NCBI RefSeq assembly: GCF_013184525.1
Contig: NZ_JAAOIZ010000006.1
Coordinates: 310,001-374,000, forward strand
DNA from: Chryseobacterium sp. LAM-KRS1
Lineage (GTDB): Bacteria > Bacteroidota > Bacteroidia > Flavobacteriales > Weeksellaceae
Direction of reading: 5' to 3'
Length of the DNA: 64,000 nucleotides
The first letter of the stretch is position 1; every line of letters begins with the position of its first letter. Positions 33,922 through 43,044 of the stretch are shown in pieces. The notes below the pieces were generated by a model. The model was not told the origin of the DNA. It worked only from the letters and a program-made list of their open reading frames with translations, and did not search any database. The position numbers were made by a program, and so were the translations under genes.

Positions 33922-34316
33922 ATGGAATATGAAGATTTAGAAAAAGACTTACAAGCTGAAATAGAAAAAGGAGAAGAGATTGCGATTGAAAATATTCAGA
34001 ATGGCGTGCGGTTTTCTCCATTTATTTATTTTGGTGAAAAAAATATTAAAAAGATGATTGCGGACTCTTTGGATGAAGCTATTGCAATGGCAGAAGAAGA
34101 ATAGAAAGCATTGATGAAGAAACGGTGGTTTTAATCTACAGTAATAAGATTACTCTTAAAGACGGTAGTTTTGATGCTATTGTTTCTCAGGTATATAATG
34201 TTGATGAAGGTTCAGGGTATTCTTTTGGCCTGGTTTATAAAATAGAAGATAATAAAATGAAATTTCTTAATAAAAGAGTGTTTCTGGGAAATGTAAGGAA
34301 CTGCCTTATTTTTTAA
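33922..34316 (+). pseudogene. Frameshifted small gene, probable orphan immunity remnant
   Basis: A first frame (33922-34104) encodes MEYEDLEKDLQAEIEKG and more, ending AIAMAEEE before TAG. A second frame, open from 34101 and continuing to TAA at 34316, reads IESIDEETVVLIYSNKITLK onward. Adding one A next to the stop joins them into one protein of about 131 residues, so a single-base deletion is likely. No slippery heptamer is seen there. The family is not recognised. Its place between two toxin-immunity modules suggests an immunity gene whose toxin was replaced. Confidence 0.62.
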
Positions 34317-34363
34317 TTTAAAATATACAACCCCATATAAAATATAAATCCTAAAAACCAGAT

Positions 34364-36016
34364 ATGGGAAATAAGATTATTACAGAAAAAGACTTCTGGA
34401 TGTGCTCCAGTGGTGCAATGCCTGCACAATTGCAGGGAACCAGAAAAAGCAATAAAAAAAGCTCAGGAGAAGTCTATATCACTGTAGCGGATACGGCTAC
34501 AAGCAGCTGGATCGATTTCGGCTGTACAAAAAATATGCTTTGGGCTGCACTTTTAACTGCTGTGGCAGTAGTGGTAGTAGTTGCCTTAATTGTAGGTACC
34601 GGAGGAGTTGCTGCTATTGGCCTTATCGGAATGATGGCTATAGGCGCAGCTGCTGGGGTTGCAGGTGGAGTTATTGCAGCCGTAGACGGAGCGTTGAAGT
34701 GTGGGCAAAAAAATGCAACAGCAAGAACATGGGATGGAAGTAAGAGCAATCTAATACTTACAGGAACTCCAGGTATTACAGGAGACCGTACCATGACCTG
34801 TTCTATAGGTGGAGTGGTGAAATTTGCTCCTGAAATCAAAAGCTGGACCCATGCTTTAGCTTTGGGTAGCTTTAATTATGTTACTCAGCTTGCAGGCTGT
34901 GCCCTTGGTGGTGCGGCGGTAGGGGCTGGAGGATTTCTGGTCTCGGGACTGGCAGGCGGATCACTAGCCGTAGCAGCGCCAACCTTTTCCAGTGTTCTCT
35001 CAAACGTTGCCGGAAGTTTTACCGGAATTTGGGGAGGCAGTCGTGCATTGTTCGGATTAAATGCGCTGGCTAATGAGCATGCTTATGGAAATGTTCAGGA
35101 TGCCGGTGATGCCGGAGCTGCTTTAGTCAATGGAGGAATTCCTGAAATAGGCATGGGAAAACGTATTTTTACCGGACAGGCCCATCCGTCCGATTATCTT
35201 CTTTTCCTATATTTGCTTAATATTAAAGTGAAAGAGCCTGCTCCGCCTATAAAAGAATCAAACAGCGGTGGTGATAAGGATGGAAATACTCCTTCTGATA
35301 ATGACGGAAATACCTCTAATAAAGAAGAAGGAAAACCAAAAGATGAAGGTCAGCCAAAGGACGAAGAACCACCAAAAGACGAGAAACAGCAAGCGGCAGA
35401 GGAAGATGGACCTAACGGAAATAAAGGACAAGGTGATGAAGGGCAAAACAATTCCGGAGAAAATAAAAAAGGTGATGCTTATGAAAGTACACCCCAAAAA
35501 CCTAGTGATAAATTAATTGCTGATACAGAGGCGAAGGCTAAAGAAATTGTAGAAACTCAAAGTGCTAAAGAAAGGGGACCATGTTTATCAGGCGTATATG
35601 ATCCTGCAACAGGTAAAACCTTTTTTGGACAAAACTTTAAAAATAACGTAACAGGCAAGAATGCTTATGAAAAATGGTTGAGTGATCCTCCTGAATTGGG
35701 TGGTGCAGATCCTCTTATCAAACAAAAAGTAGCAGAGTACGAAGCTAAAATTAAAAGTGGTGAAATAAAACTTCCTGAAACTGCAGACAACCGATTAGCA
35801 GCTCACTCTGAAATAAGAGCTTACGATCAGGCTTTAAAAGCAAGAAGGGAAGCCGGTCTTCCGGTAGATGAAAATTCAATCCGGGAAATGGATCTTCACA
35901 ATAGGGATTTACAGAATAATGCAATTAAAAATAATAATGGAACACCTCCTCCTAAGGTAAGATGCCCTCATTGTGGTTTCCTGACAGATGGAATAAACAC
36001 TCATGGACATAAATAA
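34364..36016 (+). CDS. PAAR-like (DUF4280-like) toxin with YwqJ-like deaminase C-terminus
   Basis: The 550-residue protein repeats the scaffold of the nuclease toxin almost exactly for about 295 residues (few differences, such as TWDGSKSNLIL for TWDASKNNLLL), including the hydrophobic insertion. A longer charged linker (296-380) follows. The C-terminal domain (about 385-550) looks like a YwqJ-type deaminase: zinc ligand and catalytic Glu in AAHSEIRAYDQAL (His481, Glu483) and the two Cys in RCPHCGFL (Cys534, Cys537). It would deaminate bases of nucleic acid or nucleotides in the target cell; the substrate is unknown. Confidence 0.82.
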   Translation: MGNKIITEKDFWMCSSGAMPAQLQGTRKSNKKSSGEVYITVADTATSSWIDFGCTKNMLWAALLTAVAVVVVVALIVGTGGVAAIGLIGMMAIGAAAGVAGGVIAAVDGALKCGQKNATARTWDGSKSNLILTGTPGITGDRTMTCSIGGVVKFAPEIKSWTHALALGSFNYVTQLAGCALGGAAVGAGGFLVSGLAGGSLAVAAPTFSSVLSNVAGSFTGIWGGSRALFGLNALANEHAYGNVQDAGDAGAALVNGGIPEIGMGKRIFTGQAHPSDYLLFLYLLNIKVKEPAPPIKESNSGGDKDGNTPSDNDGNTSNKEEGKPKDEGQPKDEEPPKDEKQQAAEEDGPNGNKGQGDEGQNNSGENKKGDAYESTPQKPSDKLIADTEAKAKEIVETQSAKERGPCLSGVYDPATGKTFFGQNFKNNVTGKNAYEKWLSDPPELGGADPLIKQKVAEYEAKIKSGEIKLPETADNRLAAHSEIRAYDQALKARREAGLPVDENSIREMDLHNRDLQNNAIKNNNGTPPPKVRCPHCGFLTDGINTHGHK

Positions 36017-36025
36017 TAAACTTAT

Positions 36026-36529
36026 ATGATTGACAAAAATGCAGAGCTGAGATTAGAAGATACTGATGATCGTTTGTATACTAAAAATGATAGTAACGGA
36101 TTTGCTGTATATTTTTTAGATAAAGAATGTAAAGAACCCTTTACGGGAGAAATATATGTAAAATTCAAAGATGCTATAGAATCTGAAGCCCAATATAAGA
36201 ATGGCTACAAAAATGGGATCGAATATATCTATGATTCTGACGGAAATCTGGAGCAGGCTAATGAAAACAAAGGCAATGTAATGTATGGTGTTTCAAAAGA
36301 ATATGATGAAGATGGGAATATTGTAAATGCAAGCATCGTTTTTAATAATGAGTATCTGAAATCTATTGAACTTATTGATGGGACATTTCAGGAAACAACT
36401 TCTTACCAGGATAAATTCGGAGAATTTTTGCCGGATTATATACGGGAACTGTTAAGCCTTTCCAAAGAAGAATTGTTTAATTATGAATTTAAACCTGATA
36501 ATCCGCATCTTAATTATAGTAAAAAATAA
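36026..36529 (+). CDS. Putative immunity protein for the deaminase toxin
   Basis: The 167-residue soluble protein starts 9 bp after the deaminase stop codon. It contains MORN-like turns (YKNGYKNGIEYIYDSDGNL and VSKEYDEDGNIVNASIV) and is acidic. No signal peptide is present, in agreement with a cytoplasmic toxin target. I do not know a family that fits. The toxin-immunity relation is inferred from position only. A strong terminator follows and closes the T6SS locus. Confidence 0.72.
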   Translation: MIDKNAELRLEDTDDRLYTKNDSNGFAVYFLDKECKEPFTGEIYVKFKDAIESEAQYKNGYKNGIEYIYDSDGNLEQANENKGNVMYGVSKEYDEDGNIVNASIVFNNEYLKSIELIDGTFQETTSYQDKFGEFLPDYIRELLSLSKEELFNYEFKPDNPHLNYSKK

Positions 36530-36531
36530 AG

Positions 36532-36554
36532 AAGACCTGAAAAGGTCTTTTTTT
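36532..36554 (+). terminator. Terminator ending the T6SS toxin block
   Basis: Stem AAGACCT (36532-36538) and AGGTCTT (36543-36549) with loop GAAA, followed by a T-run. Confidence 0.9.
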
Positions 36555-36620
36555 ATTTGATGGAACTTTAAAATTAAAAATCTCATCTTTAATTGTAGAA
36601 CATAAATATTCCTATTTTCT

Positions 36621-36628
36621 TATATTTG
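36621..36628 (+). promoter_or_regulatory. -7 promoter element of polA
   Basis: TATATTTG lies 15 bp before the polA ATG and fits TAnnTTTG. The transcript leader would be short. Its TTG is also the first in-frame start codon of a longer reading, which helps to reject that longer start. Confidence 0.6.
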
Positions 36629-36643
36629 TTCATTATAGAAAAT

Positions 36644-39469
36644 ATGGACGCAACTCAAGATAAAAGGTTATTTCTCATCGATGCTTATGCGATGATTTTC
36701 AGAGGATATTACGCATTGATCAGAAATCCAAGGTTAACGAGTACGGGAATTGATACTTCGGCTATTTTTGGTTTTACAAACTCTCTGATCGAATTGATCA
36801 GAAGAGAAAGACCTACGCATTTGGCAGTGGTGTTTGATGTAGGACAAGCCAGTGTAAGAACAGATGATTTTGCAGATTATAAGGCGAACAGAAGTGAAAC
36901 CCCTGAGGCGATCAAGATTGCCGTTCCGTACATTCACAGGATTTTGGAGGCAATGCATATTCCTTACTTAGGGGTTGAAGGATATGAAGCGGATGACGTA
37001 ATCGGTACCATTGCCTGCAAAGCAGAAAAAGAAGGATACACTACTTTTATGGTAACACCGGACAAAGACTTTGCCCAATTGGTTACCGATAAAATCAAGA
37101 TTTATAAACCAGGTTTAAAAGGAGGAGATATAGAAATTCTTGGTGTAGAAGAAGTAAAAGCTAAATATGAAATCGATGATCCGAAACAGGTCATTGACTT
37201 CCTGGCGATGATGGGGGATGCCGTAGATAATATTCCGGGATTAGAAGGAGTAGGAGAAAAAACCGCGATGAAATTCCTGAAAGAATACGGAAGTATCGAA
37301 AATCTTTTAGCCAATACCCATCAGTTAAAAGGAAAGTTGAAAGAAAAAGTAGAAGCATCGGCAGAAAGAGGAATTTTATCTAAAAAACTAGCCACCATTA
37401 TCTGTGATGCTCCTATCGAGTTCCATCAGGAACAATACGATCTTGAAACTCCTGATTTTGAAAAAGTAAAACAGGTTTTTGACGAGATAGAATTCAGAAG
37501 ATTATATGAAAATCTTTACCGTGCTTTTGCTCCTACAGAAACTGTTGTGGTAAGTGAGGTTGAGGTTACACAGACTCCTGCCGGAACTCAGGTAAAGGGT
37601 CAGGTTACACAGCTTGATCTGTTTGCTACTTATGAGGAATTGGATCAGGCGACTTCTACAAAATCAACAATAGAACACAACGAACATTTATACCAGTTTA
37701 TAGATAATCCTAAGGCACAGAAAATCCTTGTTAACAATTTATTACAGCAAAGGGTAGTATGTTTTGATACCGAAACAACTTCTTTAAATGAGTTGGAAGC
37801 TGAATTGGTAGGAATGAGTTTCTCCTATAAGAAAGGATTGGCTTATTACATACCTTTGTCAGAAGATCAAGGAGAAGTGCTGCAAACATTAGAAATTTTC
37901 AGACCTTTTTTTGAAAAAGAAGATCTTCTTAAGGTAGCCCATAACCTGAAATTTGATTACAAGATATTAAAGCAATACGGCATTACTGTAAAAGGTGCAA
38001 TGTTCGATACTATGATTGCTCACTATCTTCTGAATCCGGACGGAAGACACGGAATGGATTACCTTTCAGAAGTATATTTAAATTATAAACCTGTTTCCAT
38101 AGAAACCATTATTGGTAAAAAAGGTAAGAAGCAGGGAACTTTCAGAGACGCGGATTTAAGGACACAAACAGATTATGCTGCGGAAGACGCAGATGTAACG
38201 TTCCAATTATATGAGCTTTTTGCTCCGCAATTGAAAAAAGAAAACCTTGAAGACCTGTTTTTTAAAATAGAAATGCCATTAATGGTCGTTCTTGCAAAAA
38301 TGGAGCTGGCGGGGATTTCTCTTGATGAAAAATGGTTGGCTCAGGAAAGTATTGACCTTGAAAACGATCTGAAACAGCTTGAATCTAAAATTTTCGAGTT
38401 TTCAGGTGAGGAATTCAATATGAACTCTCCTAAGCAATTAGGAGAAATATTATTTGAAAAGATGCAGCTTGATCCGAAAGCTAAAAAAACTAAAACAGGG
38501 CAATATGCTACTTCGGAAGATGTTCTTCAAAAACTTTCTTCAAAGCATGAGATCATTCAGCATATCCTGGAATACAGAACCTATCAGAAACTGAAATCAA
38601 CATATGTAGATGCCTTACCATCCCAGATTGATAAAGATGAGCGTGTACATACCAATTTCTCGCAGACAACTGCTGCAACCGGACGTCTGGCAAGTGTAAA
38701 TCCGAATTTGCAGAATATTCCGATCAGAACATTGAGAGGACAACAGATTCGTGGTGCATTTGTTTCCGGAGAAGGAAAGAAAATCATCTCAGCCGATTAT
38801 TCTCAGATCGAATTACGTCTGATTGCTGAGATTTCAGGTGAAAATAATATGATCAAAGCGTTCCAGGACGGTGAAGATATCCACGCTTCTACAGCTGCGA
38901 AACTCTTTAAAATTCCTTTGGAAGAAGTATCCAAAACACAAAGAGGGCAGGCTAAAACAGTTAACTTCGGAATCATTTACGGTCAGGGCGCTTTCGCACT
39001 AGCAGAACAAACAGGGCTATCCAGATCAGAAGCCAAACAGATGATCGAAGCTTATTTTGAGACCTATCCGAAGCTGAAAGAGTATATGGCTGAGCAGGTT
39101 AAAAAAGCCCGCGAGCTAGGATATGTAGAAACTATTTTAGGAAGAAAGCGTCATTTAAAAGATATCAACTCCAATAACTTTGTTGTGCGTGGCCATGCAG
39201 AGCGGAATGCCGTCAATGCTCCTGTTCAGGGAAGCGCGGCAGATGTTGTAAAAGTGGCAATGATCAAAATTGACAAGCAATTGGATGAACAAAATCTTCA
39301 AACCAAAATGCTGCTGCAGGTACATGACGAATTGGTGTTTGAATCACCGATCGAAGAAATTGAAGTTGCTACAAAACTTATCAAAACCGAAATGGAAAGT
39401 GCCATCGAAACGCAGGTTCCTTTATTGGTTGAGGTTGGAGTAGGGAACAACTGGCTGGAAGCCCATTAA
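36644..39469 (+). CDS. polA: DNA polymerase I
   Basis: The 941-residue enzyme has a 5'-nuclease domain (about 1-290, LIDAYAMIFRGYYALI and GVEGYEADDVIGT), a 3'-5' exonuclease domain (about 330-530) and the family A polymerase domain (about 560-941, with SADYSQIELRLIA, TVNFGIIYGQGA and VHDELVFE). The exonuclease keeps the D-x-E motif in CFDTETTSLNELEAELVG, so proofreading is likely active. It fills gaps in repair and removes RNA primers. The ATG at 36644 is used because the upstream TTG lies in the promoter. Confidence 0.96.
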   Translation: MDATQDKRLFLIDAYAMIFRGYYALIRNPRLTSTGIDTSAIFGFTNSLIELIRRERPTHLAVVFDVGQASVRTDDFADYKANRSETPEAIKIAVPYIHRILEAMHIPYLGVEGYEADDVIGTIACKAEKEGYTTFMVTPDKDFAQLVTDKIKIYKPGLKGGDIEILGVEEVKAKYEIDDPKQVIDFLAMMGDAVDNIPGLEGVGEKTAMKFLKEYGSIENLLANTHQLKGKLKEKVEASAERGILSKKLATIICDAPIEFHQEQYDLETPDFEKVKQVFDEIEFRRLYENLYRAFAPTETVVVSEVEVTQTPAGTQVKGQVTQLDLFATYEELDQATSTKSTIEHNEHLYQFIDNPKAQKILVNNLLQQRVVCFDTETTSLNELEAELVGMSFSYKKGLAYYIPLSEDQGEVLQTLEIFRPFFEKEDLLKVAHNLKFDYKILKQYGITVKGAMFDTMIAHYLLNPDGRHGMDYLSEVYLNYKPVSIETIIGKKGKKQGTFRDADLRTQTDYAAEDADVTFQLYELFAPQLKKENLEDLFFKIEMPLMVVLAKMELAGISLDEKWLAQESIDLENDLKQLESKIFEFSGEEFNMNSPKQLGEILFEKMQLDPKAKKTKTGQYATSEDVLQKLSSKHEIIQHILEYRTYQKLKSTYVDALPSQIDKDERVHTNFSQTTAATGRLASVNPNLQNIPIRTLRGQQIRGAFVSGEGKKIISADYSQIELRLIAEISGENNMIKAFQDGEDIHASTAAKLFKIPLEEVSKTQRGQAKTVNFGIIYGQGAFALAEQTGLSRSEAKQMIEAYFETYPKLKEYMAEQVKKARELGYVETILGRKRHLKDINSNNFVVRGHAERNAVNAPVQGSAADVVKVAMIKIDKQLDEQNLQTKMLLQVHDELVFESPIEEIEVATKLIKTEMESAIETQVPLLVEVGVGNNWLEAH

Positions 39470-39494
39470 AATACAATTGTTTCCTGTAACAATA

Positions 39495-39526
39495 AAAAAA
39501 TGCTGAATTCAATTCAGCATTTTTTC
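39495..39526. terminator. Bidirectional terminator between polA and the convergent lipoprotein gene
   Basis: TGCTGAATT (39501-39509) and AATTCAGCA (39511-39519) form a near-perfect palindrome with A-run left and T-run right. Confidence 0.88.
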
Positions 39527-39543
39527 GTTGATAATTATTGATC

Positions 39544-41430
39544 TTAAAGGATTGGTTCCAAATAGGTGAACTGTATCGATTTACTATTCCAGAATACAGA
39601 TGATTTTTTTTGGACACCATTGATTTTAAACTCAATGGGTTTGAATGGAATTTGAAAACTGTCGATGCTATAACTTCCATTTGTTTGTCCAAGAAGCAGT
39701 AGTTTTTGTTCAGGGGCTAATTTAACCATGTTAAGAAACTCTCCGGCAGCTATACCTATTTGCCCTAAGGTTAATAAAACACTGATAGGACATTGTATCT
39801 GAAATTTAGGATCCAAAAGAAGACTATGAAGTGGACTTGGTTGTATAGATGCATTATATAATATATCATCGGGCTTGATATGTAAAAGAAGGTTTTCTCC
39901 TTCACGTGCTGAGGTGATAGATATTTTTGATACGGACTCTGGTATACTAATGTCAATATCACTTGATACTCTTTTATCATAATCGGAAAAGCAAAAGAAA
40001 ATATGTCCAAGGTCCACAGGCTTTAACTCAAGATTGGACTGCAGAGTAGCATCGACATTACCATAGTATTGCATGCTCATTTCTGAAAGATCCGGATTAA
40101 AACGGAGGAATTGAAAATGAACAAACGCTTTTCCGTTACCGGATATTTCTCCTTTAAATCTTCCCAAAGCTAAGAAATCCAGGGTTTCCCGCCAGACGTT
40201 ACAGGCTGCTACTTTGGCTTCATTTTCAACCTGATGAGCAATACGAGCCGTTTCACGGGCAGTCTGCCAAATGACTCTTTGCGCCTCTCTTCGTACTCTG
40301 CATGCAGCCCTTGTACTGTGACATATCGGGTCCCATCTGGAGCAGCTCCAGTTACAACTTGGGCCGTTAAAATCAGGATATTTAAAATCAGTTCTTACTT
40401 TCTGGCAGTTGATATCACCTCTTTTTACTTCCAGCTTCTCATTGAATGAAGTCTGAGGAATAATGAAATTCTGTTTTAAAATAATAGGAGTGGAAAAGGC
40501 TTCGTTGAAAATCGATGAAATCTCTGCTTTACTTACATTAGCCGTTACTGAAGATTTTGCATCAATAGGTTCAAAAACGCTTAGCCATAAATTGTCATAC
40601 CTTTCACTAAATGATTTGAACAGTTTAGATAATTCAGCTTCATTTCTAGGTTTGCTTTGAGAAATACTTATTAAGTCATTAATTAAAGGCTTTTCTTTTG
40701 TTAATTCAGCCATTATCGAAATACCTGTGGATTGTATTCTTACCGATGATTTTTTTACAAACCGTGATATTCTTATGGAGTCAGCGATAATTTCAGTGTC
40801 CGGATTTTTAAACATTTCCTTTAGGCTAAGCTGATAAGATTGTCCCCAGCCAATATTAATAATTGTTGGCTTTTTAAAAATTTGCCCGTTTACATTGTCG
40901 ATATAATTTTTAAGAATGGGGGAAAGCAATTTTGCCAATACCTTTTGTGATATTTTGGGATGTTTCAAAAATTTAATGCTTTCAATTTTTAAAGAAGTTA
41001 AAGCACTTCTCAGGTATAAAGAATCTGATTTGGTAGAAACAGCAGTAACCCCTTTGAAATTCCCCGTGGCTTCTATACTATATTTAGGAAACCTGACTGA
41101 AAAATCAGCTTCTACAAATATTCCCTGTTTATCAAAGGATAGTTTTGGAGTTACATTTTGTACCAGGATGTTCTCATCATTTATCGCTTCCGCTGCTTTT
41201 TTGATCTCAGGAGGTAAATATTGCAGAATAATATCCCTATCTATATTTACTCCTATATGGGGGCTGAAATCAGTAAGCTCAGAAAGGTTTTTTTCAACCG
41301 AGGTATATTGCTGGTCGATGGTAGAAACAGGCGGAAATTTTTTATTCAATGCGGTTTTTAGCGGAGTACAGCTGCCTAGAAAAAGCAAGACGCTGAATAG
41401 GCTTAAAGTTTTTGATAAATAATTTTTCAT
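39544..41430 (-). CDS. Large lipoprotein of unknown function
   Basis: The 628-residue protein starts with a lipoprotein signal (LFSVLLFLGSCTP, Cys near residue 21) and is probably anchored in the outer membrane. Most of it is beta-rich, without a domain I recognise with certainty. The middle (about 350-420) is unusual: a Cys/Trp/Arg-rich segment (CNWSCSRWDPICHSTRAACR) followed by a long basic helix. The cysteines suggest disulfides or a bound metal in the periplasm. It is transcribed alone. No function is proposed. Confidence 0.72.
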   Translation of the reverse strand: MKNYLSKTLSLFSVLLFLGSCTPLKTALNKKFPPVSTIDQQYTSVEKNLSELTDFSPHIGVNIDRDIILQYLPPEIKKAAEAINDENILVQNVTPKLSFDKQGIFVEADFSVRFPKYSIEATGNFKGVTAVSTKSDSLYLRSALTSLKIESIKFLKHPKISQKVLAKLLSPILKNYIDNVNGQIFKKPTIINIGWGQSYQLSLKEMFKNPDTEIIADSIRISRFVKKSSVRIQSTGISIMAELTKEKPLINDLISISQSKPRNEAELSKLFKSFSERYDNLWLSVFEPIDAKSSVTANVSKAEISSIFNEAFSTPIILKQNFIIPQTSFNEKLEVKRGDINCQKVRTDFKYPDFNGPSCNWSCSRWDPICHSTRAACRVRREAQRVIWQTARETARIAHQVENEAKVAACNVWRETLDFLALGRFKGEISGNGKAFVHFQFLRFNPDLSEMSMQYYGNVDATLQSNLELKPVDLGHIFFCFSDYDKRVSSDIDISIPESVSKISITSAREGENLLLHIKPDDILYNASIQPSPLHSLLLDPKFQIQCPISVLLTLGQIGIAAGEFLNMVKLAPEQKLLLLGQTNGSYSIDSFQIPFKPIEFKINGVQKKSSVFWNSKSIQFTYLEPIL

Positions 41431-41521
41431 GGCTCTTTGTTTTGGTTAGTCTTATCTCTAAACAAAGTTGGAATAATCACCATTCAGTTTCAATTACCCT
41501 TTTTCGCTATTTTTTAAAATA

Positions 41522-41550
41522 AGAAAAAGCCTTAAACTATTGTTAAGGCT
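41522..41550 (-). terminator. Terminator of the lysE-type gene
   Basis: AGCCTTAA (41528-41535) and TTAAGGCT (41543-41550) form the stem; the minus strand continues into UUUUUC. Confidence 0.8.
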
Positions 41551-41589
41551 GCCATTAATAAGGTTAATTTTTTTAATAGAATTGAGAAT

Positions 41590-42225
41590 CTATTTAGCTT
41601 TTGAAAGTGCCATTTTCACAGCGAGAAAAACCAGTACACTGGCCATAAACCATTTTTGTATTCGTACCCAGAGAGGATTTTTAGCAAAAAAGGAAGCTAC
41701 TTTTGCTGCGGTCAGAACAATGATGAAATTGATGGTGAAACTTGTGAAGGCCTGTATCATCCCTAATTCAATGCTTTGTGTAAAAATAGAGCCATATTGA
41801 GGCTTTATAAACTGTGGGAAAAAGGAAAGATAAAAAACAGCAACCTTTGGATTAAGAACATTCGTTAAAAAACCAACGGTAAAGAGTTTTCGGGGACTGT
41901 CTATGGTCATGTCCTGATCCACATCAAAGATGTTCTTACTGTTGGGTTTGATAGCCTGATAAGCAAGGTATAAAAGATATACTGTTCCCAATGTTTTTAA
42001 AATAATATAAGCGTATGGAACAGCAAATAATACAGCGGTAAGTCCAAAAGAAACCATGACAATATGAAATAAAAAGCCACAGACCACACCGGCAAGAGAA
42101 ATCAGTCCCGCTTTTTTTCCCTGTGTAATGGATCTTGAAATCAAATAGATCATGTTAGGCCCGGGACTTATGACCAGAATAAGCGCTGCCAGAGCGAAAA
42201 ATAAAAGATCATGGATAGGAATCAT
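41590..42225 (-). CDS. LysE family amino-acid exporter
   Basis: The 211-residue inner-membrane protein has the LysE/RhtB plan of about six hydrophobic helices. The family signature is the N-terminal LVISPGPNMIYLISRSITQGKKAGLISLAG, with the conserved S-P-G-P. These transporters export amino acids or related metabolites using the proton gradient. The substrate is unknown. It is transcribed away from the TetR gene, sharing an intergenic region of about 190 bp with it. Confidence 0.9.
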   Translation of the reverse strand: MIPIHDLLFFALAALILVISPGPNMIYLISRSITQGKKAGLISLAGVVCGFLFHIVMVSFGLTAVLFAVPYAYIILKTLGTVYLLYLAYQAIKPNSKNIFDVDQDMTIDSPRKLFTVGFLTNVLNPKVAVFYLSFFPQFIKPQYGSIFTQSIELGMIQAFTSFTINFIIVLTAAKVASFFAKNPLWVRIQKWFMASVLVFLAVKMALSKAK

Positions 42226-42365
42226 AATTTTTCACAAAGGTATAAAAATGCATTAAAAGGAAAGTCTAAATACTATTCCGATCTTGCTTTTTCACTTCAT
42301 AAAACTTTTTTACAGGTTTTTTTAATCAAAAAGAGTAAAAAATAGATAAAAAGATTTTTCATTTC

Positions 42366-42386
42366 GACAAAATTTGTAAATTTGTC
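42366..42386. promoter_or_regulatory. Operator-like inverted repeat over the tetR promoter
   Basis: GACAAA (42366-42371) and TTTGTC (42381-42386) form an inverted repeat that overlaps TAAATTTG (42377-42384), a -7 element. A TetR-type repressor bound here would block its own promoter. The decamer TTTGTCAAAT (42381-42390) recurs before the transporter gene at 43064-43073. Confidence 0.6.
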
Positions 42387-42414
42387 AAATGTTTCTATAC
42401 AGAAAATTAACCAG

Positions 42415-43029
42415 ATGAGTCAACCACTTTCACAGGAAGAAATTTTAAAAAGCCAGATTTTACAGACCGCACAGGATCTGTATCAAAGGTATGGAATTAA
42501 AAAGGTGACGATGGATGATGTAGCTAAAGCTGTGGGAAAGACCAGAAGTGCTCTTTATTATTATTTCAAAAACAGGGATGAGCTTTTTGAGGCAGTTATG
42601 ATTTCCTTAGTAGATGAAGTGAAGGATGAGCTGGAAAAGATGATTTATAAAGAAGAAACTTTAGAATCGCGCATCCGGGCTTTTTGTTTTGCTAAAGTAA
42701 AGGGTTTTAAAAAGACCAGAAACTTTATAATAGCTATTGAAGCACGTATGGATAGCGAGGAACGCTCTAAATATTCTGATATTATATGGGAAATTCATCA
42801 GAGGATGATGCGTTCTGAGACTGCTTTGTTAAAAAAAGTAATTCGCGATGCTGTAACAGCAGGTGAAATTAATGAACCTGATTCCACAGCTCTAGATGTT
42901 CTCTTGTTTGTTTTACTGAGCAGCATTCGTGGGATCCGACGTGAATCAGTTAGTGAGAATTATAAGGATCAATGGGAAGATGGTGCAGAAATGTTTGCCC
43001 AAATGATTGTTGAGAAGATAAAAGGATGA
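42415..43029 (+). CDS. TetR/AcrR family transcriptional regulator
   Basis: The 204-residue protein has the TetR DNA-binding helix-turn-helix at about residues 15-60 (YQRYGIKKVTMDDVAKAVGKTRSALYYYFKNRDELFEAV) and an all-helical ligand domain. The ATG at 42415 is preferred over a TTG 33 bp upstream that lies in the promoter region. It probably represses itself and the transporter that follows, as both upstream regions carry the same TTTGTCAAAT sequence. The inducer is unknown. Confidence 0.9.
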   Translation: MSQPLSQEEILKSQILQTAQDLYQRYGIKKVTMDDVAKAVGKTRSALYYYFKNRDELFEAVMISLVDEVKDELEKMIYKEETLESRIRAFCFAKVKGFKKTRNFIIAIEARMDSEERSKYSDIIWEIHQRMMRSETALLKKVIRDAVTAGEINEPDSTALDVLLFVLLSSIRGIRRESVSENYKDQWEDGAEMFAQMIVEKIKG

Positions 43030-43044
43030 TTTTTTTTATTTAAA

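Noticed and set aside
34090..34110. Programmed -1 frameshift joining the two frames of the small gene between the toxins
   Set aside because: There is no X-XXY-YYZ slippery heptamer and no clear downstream structure; a one-base deletion is simpler.
40916..41422. 168-codon plus-strand frame over the large lipoprotein gene
   Set aside because: It is fully inside a well-supported minus-strand gene with a lipoprotein signal, and lacks any motif or ribosome-binding site.
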